A stretch of DNA of 64,000 nt. It comes from Streptomyces sp. QL37. GTDB taxonomy: Bacteria; Actinomycetota; Actinomycetes; Streptomycetales; Streptomycetaceae. Location of the stretch: the NCBI RefSeq assembly GCF_002941025.1, contig NZ_PTJS01000001.1, positions 2,046,001 through 2,110,000 on the forward strand, given 5' to 3'. Every line of letters begins with the position of its first letter. The stretch's first letter is position 1. The position numbers and the translations under genes are program-made. Shown one piece after another: positions 51,542-61,084 of this stretch. The notes below the pieces were generated by a model, which ran no database searches, was not told the origin of the DNA, and saw only the letters and a program-made list of their open reading frames with translations.

Positions 51542-53182
51542 ATGCGCATCTCCGGAACGGATCGTCCCGGCCCGACGCTGGCCCAGCTCCTCGCGCTGAT
51601 CGCCGCCGGGACGCTCGACGTCGTGGTGGCACCGTGCGGCACCGGTGTGCCGGTGTCCGACGTGGTCCTGCACGATCCGGGTGAGGAGAGGGACGATGAG
51701 GTCTGGGCGGCCACCGGGCTGGTCCTGCTCGCGGTCGGCGTCGACATCGCCTCGCCCGAGGCGGTCGACGTGCTGCGTTCCGCGGACCGTGCCGGGGCGG
51801 CGGCCGTGGTGATGCGGCGCGGCACGCGGGGGCCCCGGACGTCTCTGCTGGAGGCGGCGGAGCGTGGGCGTACGGCGTTGCTGACCCGGCGGCCCGGGCA
51901 GGGGTGGACCGAGGTGCTCGGCCGGTTGCGGACGGCGCTGGTGCACAGCGGGCCGGACCGGTCCGCGGGTGCGGCCGGGGTGGGCGGGCTGCGGCTGGGT
52001 GATCTGCCGGGGCTGGCCAACACCGTGGCGGACCTCGTCGGCGGCGCGATCACGATCGAGGACCCGCAGTCGCGGGTGCTGGCGTACTCACGCATGGACC
52101 ACGAGCCCGATCCGATGCGCAGGCTCACGATCCTCGGCCAGGAGGTGCCCCGCTGGCGGGTCGTCGAACTGCGGGAGAGCGGCTTCTTCCAGGCCCTGTG
52201 GAACACCGACGACGTGGTGCGGCTCCCCGCCGACGGCCGGTACGCCGAGCGGCTCGCGGTCGCGGTGCGGCACGGATCCGAGGTGCTCGGCTCGATCTGG
52301 GCCGCCGCCGACGGGCGTCCGCTGGCGGAGGACGCGGCGGCGGCGCTCCGGACGGCGGGCCGCGCCGCGGTCCCTCATCTTTCGCACCACCGGACGTGGG
52401 GACGGGCCGCCGCCTCGGCGCGCGAGGGCGCTGTGCACGCGCTTCTGACGGGCAGCACGCAGGCGGCGCACGAACTCGGGATCGCGCGCGACCGGCCGCA
52501 CGCCGTGCTGGTGGCGGAGGCGCACGACGGCCGGGGGACCGCCCCCGGGGACGCCGGGCAACGAGTGCTCGACGTACTCGCGTTGCGGGCCGCCGCCTAC
52601 CGTCCGGGGTGTGTGACCGCGCGGTCCGGGCGGCGGTTGTACGCCGTGGTGCCGGCCGTGGGCGGTGAGACGGACCCCGCGCGCACGCTGCTGGCGACGG
52701 TCCGTTCGGTGGAGCGAGGCATGGTCTTCGCCGGTGCCGGGCCCGTGGTGCCCGGTCCGGCGGAGCTGCCCGCCTCCCGCGAAGCCGCCGATCTGGTGGT
52801 GCGCGTGCTGAGGGAAAGGGCGACGCGCCTGCCGGCTGCCGCGGCCGGATCGGCGGTGGCGTCGTACGAGGAGGTGGTGGCAGAGGCGGCGGTCCTGCGC
52901 CTGCTCGACCGGGTGGAGCCGCTGTGGGGAGCGGTGCCGGGACCGGTGCACGCGATGATGGAGCACGACCGGGCGCACGGCTCGTTGTACGGCGATTCGG
53001 TCGCCGCGCACCTCGACGCCTTCGGTGACACGGCCGCTGCCGCACGGCGCCTCAACGTGCACCCCAACACTCTGCGCTACCGGCTGCGCCGGGCCCGGGA
53101 GCTGTTCGGCGTGGACCTGGACGATCCGGCGGTACGGCTCCTGGCGGAGGTCGGACTGCGCCTGGGCAGGCGTACGGGGTGA
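51542..53182 (+). CDS. PucR family transcriptional regulator
   Basis: A 546-residue regulator with an N-terminal PucR-type domain (TLAQLLALIAAGTLDVVVAP, LVLLAVGVDIASPEAV), a central GAF/GGDEF-like region and the C-terminal HTH_30 domain at about 487-540 (HLDAFGDTAAAARRLNVHPNTLRYRLRRARELFGVDLDD). PucR-like proteins often control purine, amino-acid or amine catabolism. The next gene, a PLP-dependent decarboxylase-like enzyme on the same strand 182 bases on, is a possible target. The ATG at 51542 is preceded by no strong ribosome site. Confidence 0.87.
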   Translation: MRISGTDRPGPTLAQLLALIAAGTLDVVVAPCGTGVPVSDVVLHDPGEERDDEVWAATGLVLLAVGVDIASPEAVDVLRSADRAGAAAVVMRRGTRGPRTSLLEAAERGRTALLTRRPGQGWTEVLGRLRTALVHSGPDRSAGAAGVGGLRLGDLPGLANTVADLVGGAITIEDPQSRVLAYSRMDHEPDPMRRLTILGQEVPRWRVVELRESGFFQALWNTDDVVRLPADGRYAERLAVAVRHGSEVLGSIWAAADGRPLAEDAAAALRTAGRAAVPHLSHHRTWGRAAASAREGAVHALLTGSTQAAHELGIARDRPHAVLVAEAHDGRGTAPGDAGQRVLDVLALRAAAYRPGCVTARSGRRLYAVVPAVGGETDPARTLLATVRSVERGMVFAGAGPVVPGPAELPASREAADLVVRVLRERATRLPAAAAGSAVASYEEVVAEAAVLRLLDRVEPLWGAVPGPVHAMMEHDRAHGSLYGDSVAAHLDAFGDTAAAARRLNVHPNTLRYRLRRARELFGVDLDDPAVRLLAEVGLRLGRRTG

Positions 53183-53364
53183 GCCGTGGGGGGGAACGGC
53201 CGGCTTCATGATCATTCATTTGTGGCGCCGGACAGGTGTATCGACCGGGTCCGGTGGTGGCGGACGAAGACGTACCGGGCTCCGCGCACCGAAGCTGGTC
53301 ACAACGGTCCGCGGCCGGAAGGGCGCGGCGTACGGACGGCCCGCCACATAGGAGTGTGTTTCAG

Positions 53365-54699
53365 GTGACATCCGGTTCAGCGTCCCGGCGTCAGCGCGCC
53401 CGCGAGGCGGCGCTCGCCCGTGCCGTCGAGGAGGGCCTGCTCGGCCCCGGCTCCCCCCTGGTCGGGCTGCTCGACGTGGACGGGGTGCTGGCCGCGGTGG
53501 ACGCGCTGAACGAGGCCTTCGAGGGGCCGGCCACGGTCCATCACACGTTCGCGGCCAAGGCGTGCGGGCTGGTTCCGGTGCTGCGGCTGCTCGCCGAGGC
53601 GGGGATGGGGTGCGAGGTGGCCTCGCCCGGCGAGCTGGAACAGGCGCTGGCGGCCGGCTTCAGCCCCGGCCGGCTGGTCTTCGACAGTCCCGCGAAGACC
53701 GTCGAGGAGCTGGAGTTCGCCCTGGAGCGCGGCATCGCGATCAATCTGGACAACTTCCAGGAACTGGACCGCGTCGATCGGCTGCTGGCCGGCCGGGAGC
53801 CCTCCGGCCCTGTCGGGCTGCGGGTGAACCCCCAGGTCGGCGCCGGTGCGATCGGGGCGATGAGCACCGCGACGGCGACGTCCAAGTTCGGCGTCGCGCT
53901 GCGCGACCCGGGGGCCGTGGACGCGGTGGTCGACGCCTTCATCCGGCGCCCCTGGCTCAACCGCCTGCACGCGCACGTCGGTTCCCAGGGCTGCCCTCTC
54001 CCGCTCATCGCCCGGGGGGTCGGCGCCGCGTACGAGCTGGCGGAGCGGATCAACGAGCGGCTGGGCCACGCCCGGATCACCGGCCTGGACATCGGCGGCG
54101 GTCTGCCCGTCAACTTCGACGGCGAGGACGACCGCCCCACCTACGCCGACTACGTCGCGGAACTGCGTGACGCCGCCCCGGGACTCTTCGACGGCCGCTA
54201 TGTCCTCGTCACCGAGTTCGGCCGCTCGCTGCTGGCGAAGAACGGCACCATCGGCTCGCTCGTCGAGTACACCAAGTCGGCCGGCGGCCGGCGGATCGCG
54301 GTCACCCATGCCGGGGCCCAGGTGGCCACCCGCACGGTGTTCATGCCGGAGGCGTGGCCCCTGCGCGTCGGTGTGTTCGACGCCGCGGGCCGCCCGAAGG
54401 AGGGGCCGCTCCAGGTCGTGGACATCGCGGGGCCGTGCTGCTTCGCCGGGGACCTGACCGCGACGGCCCGCGAACTCCCGGCCGTCGAGCCCGGGGACGT
54501 GGTGGCGCTGTACGACACGGGGGCGTACTACTTCTCCTCCCACTTCTCGTACAACTCGCTGCCCAGACCCGCCGTGTACGGCTACCGGACGGATTCCGCC
54601 GGGCAGGTCCGCCTCGCCACGGTCCGCGACGCCCAGAGCGTGCGCGAAGTCGTCGAGGAGAGCGGCCTCTCCCACGCGGACGCCCTCGTGGCACTGTGA
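53365..54699 (+). CDS. PLP-dependent decarboxylase of the LysA/fold-III family
   Basis: A 444-residue fold-type III enzyme of the diaminopimelate/ornithine decarboxylase group. The PLP lysine is Lys65 (HTFAAKACGL), the phosphate-binding glycines are in DIGGGLPVNFDGE, and the C-terminal active-site Cys block reads GPCCFAGDL (Cys358/359), where LysA has CESGD. The divergence of these blocks and the position away from thrA/hom genes suggest it is not the biosynthetic LysA but a relative with another amino-acid substrate. The GTG at 53365 has GGAG 10 bases upstream; a GTG at 53356 is too close to it. Confidence 0.8.
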   Translation: MTSGSASRRQRAREAALARAVEEGLLGPGSPLVGLLDVDGVLAAVDALNEAFEGPATVHHTFAAKACGLVPVLRLLAEAGMGCEVASPGELEQALAAGFSPGRLVFDSPAKTVEELEFALERGIAINLDNFQELDRVDRLLAGREPSGPVGLRVNPQVGAGAIGAMSTATATSKFGVALRDPGAVDAVVDAFIRRPWLNRLHAHVGSQGCPLPLIARGVGAAYELAERINERLGHARITGLDIGGGLPVNFDGEDDRPTYADYVAELRDAAPGLFDGRYVLVTEFGRSLLAKNGTIGSLVEYTKSAGGRRIAVTHAGAQVATRTVFMPEAWPLRVGVFDAAGRPKEGPLQVVDIAGPCCFAGDLTATARELPAVEPGDVVALYDTGAYYFSSHFSYNSLPRPAVYGYRTDSAGQVRLATVRDAQSVREVVEESGLSHADALVAL

Positions 54700-54723
54700 G
54701 CGGACCGCGGCACCCACCCGCCC

Positions 54724-54771
54724 CACGCCGGACCGCCCGCCCCCTGGCAGCAGGGGCGGGCGGTCCGGCGT
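54724..54771. terminator. Bidirectional terminator between the decarboxylase and alpha-xylosidase genes
   Basis: A stem of more than 20 bp runs from CACGCCGGACCGCCCGCC to its complement GGCGGTCCGGCGTG at the far end, with only a few bases in the loop. It lies between converging genes. Confidence 0.85.
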
Positions 54772-54798
54772 GAGGCCGCGACGGCGGGCGGGCGGGTG

Positions 54799-57036
54799 TC
54801 AGGCCTTCTCGCCCACCACCGTGACCGTGTACGGCTGGTCCGTGTCCGTCGTGACGCGGACCTCGCCGCCCTCGCGGACCACCTCGTAGGTCGCCGCCAC
54901 CGCGCCCGTGCGGTCGGGGACGGTCACCGTGCGGGTGAAGTCGCCCGTCCCGGCGGGGGCGAACACGCGGAGTTCGAGGCCGTCGAGCCACTCGCCGTCC
55001 GGGCGGGTCTCGTCCGCGCCGAGCGCCAGGACCGCGCCCTGGCGGACCAGCAGGGGCAGGCTGTCGAAGCCGTGGGTCTCCCGGCGCCAGGCGGGGCCGG
55101 TGACCGTGTCGCCCGTCAGCAGGTGGGTCCAGGTGCCCTCGGGCACGTAGTACTCGACCTCGCCGTCGTCGGTGAAGACCGGGGCGACCAGGACGTCCGG
55201 GCCGAGCAGGTACTCCCGGTCCGCCGTGCGGGCCGTCGGGTCGTCCGGGAACTCCAGCAGCAGGGGGCGCATCGTCGGGACGCCCGTGCGGTGGGCCTCG
55301 ACGGCCACGCCGTAGAGGTACGGCATGAGGCGGTGCTTGAGGCGGGTGAACTGCCGGGCCACGTCCACCGCTTCGTCCCCGAACTCCCACGGCACGCGGT
55401 ACGACGACGAGCCGTGCAGCCGGCTGTGCGAGGAGAGCAGACCGAAGGCGAGCCAGCGCTTGAAGACGGCCGGGTCGGGGGTGCCCTCGAAGCCGCCGAT
55501 GTCGTGGCTCCAGAAGCCGAAACCGGAGAGCGACAGGGAGAGACCGCCGCGCAGGGACTCCGCCATGGCCTCGAAGGAGGACCAGCAGTCGCCGCCCCAG
55601 TGCACCGGGTACTGCTGGCCGCCGGCGGCGGCGGAGCGGGCGAAGAGGACGGCCTCGCCCTGTCCGCGCTCCTCCTCCAGGAGCTCGAAGACGGCCTTGT
55701 TGTAGAGGTGCGTGTAGTAGTTGTGCATGCGCTCCTGGTCGGAGCCGTCGTGCCAGACGACGTCCGTGGGGATGCGCTCGCCGAAGTCGGTCTTGAAGCC
55801 GTCGACGCCCTGGTCGAGCAGGCCCTTGAGCTTGCCCTGGAACCAGGCGGTGGCCTCGGGGTTGGTGAAGTCGACCAGCGCCATGCCGGCCTGCCACTTG
55901 TCCCACTGCCAGATGTCACCGTCGGGGGTGAGGACGAAGTAGCCCTCGCGCGCGCCCTCTTCGTACAGGGCGCTCTTCTGCCCGATGTACGGGTTGATCC
56001 AGACGCAGATCTTCAGGCCCTTGTCCTTGAGCCGGGCGATCATGCCCTCCGGGTCGGGGAAGACGGCCGGGTCCCACTCGAAGTCGCACCACTGGTACTC
56101 GCGCATCCAGAAGCAGTCGAAGTGGAAGACGCTCAGCGGGATGCCGCGCTCGGCCATGCCGTCGACGAAGGAGGTGACGGTGGCCTCGTCGTACGACGTG
56201 GTGAAGGAGGTCGTCAGCCAGAGGCCGAACGACCACGCGGGAGGCAGGGCGGGGAGGCCGGTGAGGGCGGCGTAGCGGGAAAGGACGTCCTTCGGGGTGG
56301 GGCCCGCGATGACGAAGTACTCCAGCGTCTGGTCCTCGACGCTGAACTGCACCTGGCCGACGGCCTCGGAGCCGACCTCGAAGGAGACCTTGCCGGGGTG
56401 GTTGACGAAGACGCCGTAGCCGCGCGAGGAGAGGTAGAAGGGGATGTTCTTGTACGCCTGCTCGCTGCTGGTGCCGCCGTCGGCCTGCCACATGTCGACG
56501 GTCTGGCCGTTCTTCACGTACGGCGTGAAGCGCTCGCCGAGGCCGTGGACGGTCTCGCCGACCCCGAGGGCGAGCTGGGCGAACATGTGGTGGCTGCCGT
56601 CGTCCACGGTGGCGAACGCGCTGCCCTTGCGGCCGGCGGAGGTCAGGACCCGGCCGTCCGCGTCGAGGAACTCCAGCCCGAAGGCGCCTTCGGTGGGCAG
56701 CCGCAGGGTGAGCGGGCCGCTGGTCAGCTCGGCGCTCGCACCCTCGGTACGGGTGGTGGCGGCGGACTGCGGGGCGGCGCCCGGCAGTTCGAAGTCGGGG
56801 CCCTTGCGGCGCTTGCCGGCGTGGTGGGTGAGGCGCACCGCGATGACACCTTCGGCCGGGGCGTGGGCCTCCACGGTGATCAGCGGGGCGTTCAGGGTGT
56901 CGCCGCGGCGCTCGACGCGCTTGACGGCGGCGTAGGCGGCGAGACGGTCGTCGTCGAGGCGGACATCGCGGACTTCCGTGGCGTACGAGGCGTGCACACC
57001 ACTGCGCATCTGCCAGAAACCGTCGGTGAACTTCAT
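54799..57036 (-). CDS. yicI: Alpha-xylosidase, GH31 YicI type
   Basis: A 745-residue cytoplasmic glycosidase that releases xylose from alpha-1,6-xylosyl-glucose units such as isoprimeverose. The nucleophile block is GFKTDFGERIPTDV with Asp417, and the acid/base is Asp483 in HWGGDCWSS; both are one residue beyond E. coli YicI (Asp416/Asp482), and KTDFGERIP is specific to alpha-xylosidases within GH31. There is no signal peptide, so substrate must be imported. The ATG at 57036 starts MKFTDGFWQMRSGV, the usual YicI-like start. It is divergent from xylA. Confidence 0.92.
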   Translation of the reverse strand: MKFTDGFWQMRSGVHASYATEVRDVRLDDDRLAAYAAVKRVERRGDTLNAPLITVEAHAPAEGVIAVRLTHHAGKRRKGPDFELPGAAPQSAATTRTEGASAELTSGPLTLRLPTEGAFGLEFLDADGRVLTSAGRKGSAFATVDDGSHHMFAQLALGVGETVHGLGERFTPYVKNGQTVDMWQADGGTSSEQAYKNIPFYLSSRGYGVFVNHPGKVSFEVGSEAVGQVQFSVEDQTLEYFVIAGPTPKDVLSRYAALTGLPALPPAWSFGLWLTTSFTTSYDEATVTSFVDGMAERGIPLSVFHFDCFWMREYQWCDFEWDPAVFPDPEGMIARLKDKGLKICVWINPYIGQKSALYEEGAREGYFVLTPDGDIWQWDKWQAGMALVDFTNPEATAWFQGKLKGLLDQGVDGFKTDFGERIPTDVVWHDGSDQERMHNYYTHLYNKAVFELLEEERGQGEAVLFARSAAAGGQQYPVHWGGDCWSSFEAMAESLRGGLSLSLSGFGFWSHDIGGFEGTPDPAVFKRWLAFGLLSSHSRLHGSSSYRVPWEFGDEAVDVARQFTRLKHRLMPYLYGVAVEAHRTGVPTMRPLLLEFPDDPTARTADREYLLGPDVLVAPVFTDDGEVEYYVPEGTWTHLLTGDTVTGPAWRRETHGFDSLPLLVRQGAVLALGADETRPDGEWLDGLELRVFAPAGTGDFTRTVTVPDRTGAVAATYEVVREGGEVRVTTDTDQPYTVTVVGEKA

Positions 57037-57522
57037 GGGGGTGGTCCTTAGAGGGTCCGGCGATTGGGGGGTGGGTGAAGGAGCGGGGTCGGGTGCGGGC
57101 GGCTGCAAGGCGGAGGACGGAGGCAACGCGGAGCGTTGTTGACCGACGACGACGCCGCGGACGGGCGTGCCCGGCCCCGCGACGCCGCCCCCCGGTCCGC
57201 CGGACCCTCTTAGCCGATCCGGGGGTGCTGGGCGGGACGTCAGGGCGCCTGCGGCGAGCGCGGCTGCGGGTCCTCTCGATTTTGATCGTACACAAAACAA
57301 ATATGGCCGAGAAGAGCGGTGGGCAGTGGGAATTCCCGTATTGCCCGGGAAACCGAACCATGGCACGGCGCCCCGGATCTGCCATGTTGGCGCCACGTAA
57401 CCGACACGTCACGGAAATGGTCTAGAAACGACTGGCTGGATGGCGTATTAGTACTGCAAGCAAACAAATTGGCCGGTCGGCGGAACCGTCGTCGGGCCTG
57501 ACGTCGAGCAAGAGGCTGTGCA
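57037..57522. promoter_or_regulatory. Divergent control region of alpha-xylosidase and xylA with repeated CAAAT(A)TGGCCG motif
   Basis: A 486-base region without a gene. Two similar AT-rich motifs occur in the same orientation: ACAAAACAAATATGGCCGA at 57292-57310 and AGCAAACAAATTGGCCGG near 57459-57476. The second is 47 bases before xylA and the first is about 255 bases before the alpha-xylosidase start. They look like paired operators for a xylose regulator. A dre half-site TGGTCTAGA at 57418 is probably chance. Confidence 0.5.
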
Positions 57523-58692
57523 ATGTCGGACCGCTTCACCCCCACCCCCGCGGACAGGTTCACCTTCGGTCTCTGGACCGTGGGCTGGCGTGGCAACGAC
57601 CCGTTCGGTGACGCGACGCGTCCCGCGCTGGACCCGGTCGAGTCGGTGGAGCGGCTCGCGGGGCTGGGGGCGCACGGGGGGACGGTCCACGACGACGACC
57701 TGATCCCGTTCGGGTCCTCCGAGGCCGAGCGGGAGCGGCTGGTCGGCCGGTTCAAGGACGCGCTGGAGCGCACCGGGATGAAGGTCCCGATGGCCACCAC
57801 GAACCTGTTCACGCACCCTGTGTTCAAGGACGGCGGCTTCACCTCCAACGACCGTGCGGTGCGGCGTTTCGCGCTGCGCAAGGTCATCCGCAACATCGAT
57901 CTGGCCGTCGAGCTCGGCGCGACCACCTATGTGGCCTGGGGCGGGCGTGAGGGCGCGGAGTCCGGCGGTGCCAAGGACGTGCGGGTGGCCCTGGACCGGA
58001 TGAAGGAGGCCTTCGACCTGCTGGGCGACTACGTCACCGAGCAGGGCTACGACCTGCGCTTCGCGATCGAGCCCAAGCCCAACGAGCCCCGGGGCGACAT
58101 CCTCCTGCCCACGATCGGGCACGCCCTGGCCTTCATCGAGCGCCTGGAGCGCCCCGAGATGGTCGGCGTGAACCCGGAGACCGGGCACGAGCAGATGGCC
58201 GGTCTGAACTTCCCCCACGGCATCGCCCAGGCTCTGTGGTCCGGCAAGCTCTTCCACCTCGACCTCAACGGCCAGTCCGGCATCAAGTACGACCAGGACT
58301 TCCGCTTCGGCGCCGGCGACCTGCGCCAGGCGTTCTGGCTCGTCGACCTCCTGGAGACCGCCGGATACGACGGCTCCCTCCACTTCGACTTCAAGCCCGT
58401 GCGCACCGACGGCATCGACGGGGTCTGGGAGTCCGCGAAGAACTGCATGCGCAACTACCTCATCCTCAAGGAGCGCGCCGCCGCCTTCCGCGCCGACCCC
58501 GCCGTCCAGGAGGCCCTGACCGCCTCCCGCCTCGACGAACTCGCCCGCCCCACCGCCGACGACGGCCTCAAGGCCCTCCTCGCCGACAAGTCCGCCTACG
58601 AGGACTTCGACGCCACCGCCGCCGCCGAACGCTCCATGGCCTTCGAAGCCCTCGACCAGCTCGCCATGGAACACCTCATCGGCGTCCGCTGA
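57523..58692 (+). CDS. xylA: Xylose isomerase
   Basis: XylA converts D-xylose to D-xylulose (and glucose to fructose) with two divalent metals. The 389-residue protein is of the actinobacterial class I type. It begins [11 protein letters not shown], has the catalytic His56 in [10 protein letters not shown] and metal-ligand blocks [27 protein letters not shown] and HFDFKP. AGAGG precedes the ATG. No xylulokinase gene follows in the window, so xylB must be elsewhere. Together with the divergent alpha-xylosidase it handles xylose released inside the cell. Confidence 0.96.
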   Translation: MSDRFTPTPADRFTFGLWTVGWRGNDPFGDATRPALDPVESVERLAGLGAHGGTVHDDDLIPFGSSEAERERLVGRFKDALERTGMKVPMATTNLFTHPVFKDGGFTSNDRAVRRFALRKVIRNIDLAVELGATTYVAWGGREGAESGGAKDVRVALDRMKEAFDLLGDYVTEQGYDLRFAIEPKPNEPRGDILLPTIGHALAFIERLERPEMVGVNPETGHEQMAGLNFPHGIAQALWSGKLFHLDLNGQSGIKYDQDFRFGAGDLRQAFWLVDLLETAGYDGSLHFDFKPVRTDGIDGVWESAKNCMRNYLILKERAAAFRADPAVQEALTASRLDELARPTADDGLKALLADKSAYEDFDATAAAERSMAFEALDQLAMEHLIGVR

Positions 58693-58772
58693 TGCCCCGG
58701 GTGTCCGGCGGCCCGCCGCCGGACACCCCGCAGCCTTCCCCCGCCGTGACACCGCCGGATCCGCGCAGGGGC

Positions 58773-58801
58773 TTGACGAGAATCCCGTGGGAGCGTTCCC
58801 A
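58773..58801 (+). promoter_or_regulatory. Promoter with CebR-type operator upstream of the sugar-import operon
   Basis: A -35-like TTGACG (58773-58778) is followed by TGGGAGCGTTCCCA (58788-58801), which differs at one position from the published CebR box TGGGAGCGCTCCCA of cellobiose genes. The operator sits between the -35 and expected -10, ideal for LacI-type repression relieved by a cello-oligosaccharide. No cebR homologue is in the window. Confidence 0.75.
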
Positions 58802-58838
58802 TGGGTCCCGGCCCCCCTCTCACCGCAAGGGCACCACC

Positions 58839-60101
58839 GTGACAGAACCCTCCCCCGACGGGCGGACCGGACGCCGCACCCGTCGCAGCAGGCGGATCGT
58901 CGTCCCCCTCACCGTCGTCTCCGCGATCGTCGCCGGCACCGTTCTGTCGGGGTGCGGCCAGCAGCGGGACGACGACGTCTACACCGTGATGAACTCCTCG
59001 ACCGACGAGTCGTACCACCGCTGGGACGGTGACACCCTCGAGCGCTGCAGCAAGCAGCTCGGGATCACCATCGAGCAGCAGAGCGTCCCGGCCGCGCAGC
59101 TGATGACGAAGGCACTGCGCATGGCGTCCTCGAAGTCGCTGCCGGACGTCCTCCAGCTGGACGCCTCCGAGATGCCGACCTTCGCCGAGGCCGGCGGTCT
59201 GATCCCGCTGAAGGACCTCGGGCTGACCACGACGGACATCCCCGAGGGGATCGTCGACTTCGGCTCGTTCGACGGGGAGTACTACGGGGCCGCGCGCACG
59301 GTGAACACCCTGGCGCTGTTCTACAACAAGGACACCCTCGACAAGGCCGGTCTGAAGGTGCCCACGACCTGGGCCGAGATGCGGTCGACGGCCAAGAAGC
59401 TGACCCAGGGCAAGCGGTACGGCCTGGCGCTGAGCGCGGGTGGCGCGGAGGACGGCGTCTTCCAGTTCACCCCCTTCATGTGGTCCAACGGCGGGGACGA
59501 GTCGAAGCTCGACACCCCCGAGGTCGCCGGGGCGCTGGACTACTGGAAGGCGCTCCTGAAGGACGGCTCGCTCTCCAAGTCCACGGTCAACTGGACCCAG
59601 GCCGATGTGAACGACCAGTTCATGGCCGGCAACGCGGCCATGATGATCAACGGCCCGTGGCAGGTCGAGACCCTGAACGCCAAGAAGGGGCTCGACTGGG
59701 GCATCGCCGAGATCCCGGTGCCCGAGGCCGGCGACGACTCGGTCGGCCCGCTGGGCGGCGGTGTGCTCACCGTGCCCAACACCGGCGACACCGAGCGCGA
59801 GAAGACGGCTGCCAAGATCATCGGCTGCATGTCGGGCGAGCAGGAGGAGATCACCTACGCCCTGAACAGCTGGATGGTCCCGGCGAACACCAAGGCCGCC
59901 GCCGAGTGGCGCAAGAAGGTCCCGGAGCTGGCCGCGCTCGCCGGACAGGTCTCGACGGCCCGGTCGCGCACGGCGAAGGTCGGCGCGCAGTGGTCGTCTG
60001 TGTCGCTCGCCCTGCAGAGCGCCTTCCAGTCCGCGCTCACCGGCGAGTCCAGCGAGGCCGCTCTGAAGCGTGCCCAGCAGCAGGTCACGAGCGGGAACTG
60101 A
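58839..60101 (+). CDS. Sugar-binding lipoprotein of an oligosaccharide ABC transporter
   Basis: A 420-residue solute-binding protein. After an Arg-rich start the leader ends in a lipobox (VLSGC, Cys39). The mature protein has DVLQLDASEMPTFAEAGGLIPL, NTLALFYNKDTLDKAGLKVPTTW and GNAAMMINGPWQVE, standard for group-1 maltose/multiple-sugar binding proteins. The GTG at 58839 follows AAGGGCACC. It is first in an operon with two permeases and a GH1 beta-glucosidase under a CebR-type box. I did not use the name cebE because it does not resemble the CebE I remember. Confidence 0.88.
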   Translation: MTEPSPDGRTGRRTRRSRRIVVPLTVVSAIVAGTVLSGCGQQRDDDVYTVMNSSTDESYHRWDGDTLERCSKQLGITIEQQSVPAAQLMTKALRMASSKSLPDVLQLDASEMPTFAEAGGLIPLKDLGLTTTDIPEGIVDFGSFDGEYYGAARTVNTLALFYNKDTLDKAGLKVPTTWAEMRSTAKKLTQGKRYGLALSAGGAEDGVFQFTPFMWSNGGDESKLDTPEVAGALDYWKALLKDGSLSKSTVNWTQADVNDQFMAGNAAMMINGPWQVETLNAKKGLDWGIAEIPVPEAGDDSVGPLGGGVLTVPNTGDTEREKTAAKIIGCMSGEQEEITYALNSWMVPANTKAAAEWRKKVPELAALAGQVSTARSRTAKVGAQWSSVSLALQSAFQSALTGESSEAALKRAQQQVTSGN

Positions 60102-60112
60102 GGTAACGAACC

Positions 60113-61084
60113 ATGTCATCCACCACTGCCTCAGCCGCCGCGCTGCCCGCCGACCCGAAGGCCCCCGCGGCCGACGCGGTCAGGAAGCCCGTGAACCCGC
60201 GGAGCGCCAAGCGGCGCAAGTCGCTGGCCCAGTGGGGGTTCATCGCCCCCGCCGTGATCTTCATGGCGCTGTTCTTCGGCTACCCGCTCGTCCGCAACAT
60301 CGTGATGAGCTTCCAGGACTACTCGCCGTCCACGTTCTTCACCGGCGAAGCGCCGTTCAACGGAACGGACAACTGGAGCAACGTCTTCAACGACGGACTG
60401 TTCGGCAAGGCCCTCTGGCAGACGATCCTCTTCACCGTCGGATCGCTCGTCGGCCAGTTCTGCATCGGTCTGGCCCTCGCCGTCTTCTTCACCCGCCGCT
60501 TCCCGCTCAACGGGATCCTGCGCTCGCTGATCCTGCTGCCGTGGCTGGTCCCGATGGTGGTCTCCGGCATCGTCTGGCGGCGCATCTTCGACCAGGACAC
60601 CGGTGTCCTCAACTCCTTCCTGGGCACCGTCGGCCTCCCCGGTGACACGCCCTGGCTGACCAGCACAAGCATGGCGCTGATCTCGGTGATCCTGGTGAAC
60701 ATCTGGATCGGCATCCCGTTCAACATGGTGATCCTCTACGGCGGCCTCCAGGAAGTCCCGAAGGAGCTGAGCGAGGCCGCCGCGCTCGACGGCGCGTCCG
60801 CCTGGCGCACGTTCCGCTCGGTCACCCTGCCCATGCTCAAGCCCGTCATCACCGTGGTGCTGGTGCTCGGCTTCATGTCGACGGTCAAGATCCTCGACCT
60901 GGTCCTCGCCCTCACCGACGGCGGGCCCGCCGACTCCACGCAGACGCTCGGCACGCTGACGTACCAGAACTCCTTCGTCCAGATGGACTTCGGGGCCGGT
61001 GCCGTGGTCGGCAACATCCTGATCCTGATCTCCGCCGTCTTCGCGGTGTTCTACCTGCGGGTCAACCGCAACGAGGGGAAGTGA
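60113..61084 (+). CDS. Sugar ABC transporter permease (MalF type)
   Basis: A 323-residue inner-membrane protein with about 40 hydrophilic residues, then six helices (WGFIAPAVIFMALFFGYPLVRNI first). The EAA loop is SEAAALDGASAWRTFRSVTLPMLKP near residue 225. It lies 11 bases after the binding-protein gene and overlaps the next permease gene by 4 bases. An external ATPase (MsiK in Streptomyces) would energise it. Confidence 0.88.
   Translation: MSSTTASAAALPADPKAPAADAVRKPVNPRSAKRRKSLAQWGFIAPAVIFMALFFGYPLVRNIVMSFQDYSPSTFFTGEAPFNGTDNWSNVFNDGLFGKALWQTILFTVGSLVGQFCIGLALAVFFTRRFPLNGILRSLILLPWLVPMVVSGIVWRRIFDQDTGVLNSFLGTVGLPGDTPWLTSTSMALISVILVNIWIGIPFNMVILYGGLQEVPKELSEAAALDGASAWRTFRSVTLPMLKPVITVVLVLGFMSTVKILDLVLALTDGGPADSTQTLGTLTYQNSFVQMDFGAGAVVGNILILISAVFAVFYLRVNRNEGK

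Noticed and set aside
57418..57426. TGGTCTAGA, one half of a DasR site, before xylA
   Set aside because: The other half has almost no matches (about 10/16 overall) and xylA is not an aminosugar gene.
58693..58838. Continuous frame linking xylA's alternative frame with the binding protein
   Set aside because: It covers the promoter and operator; the lipoprotein signal begins only after the GTG at 58839.
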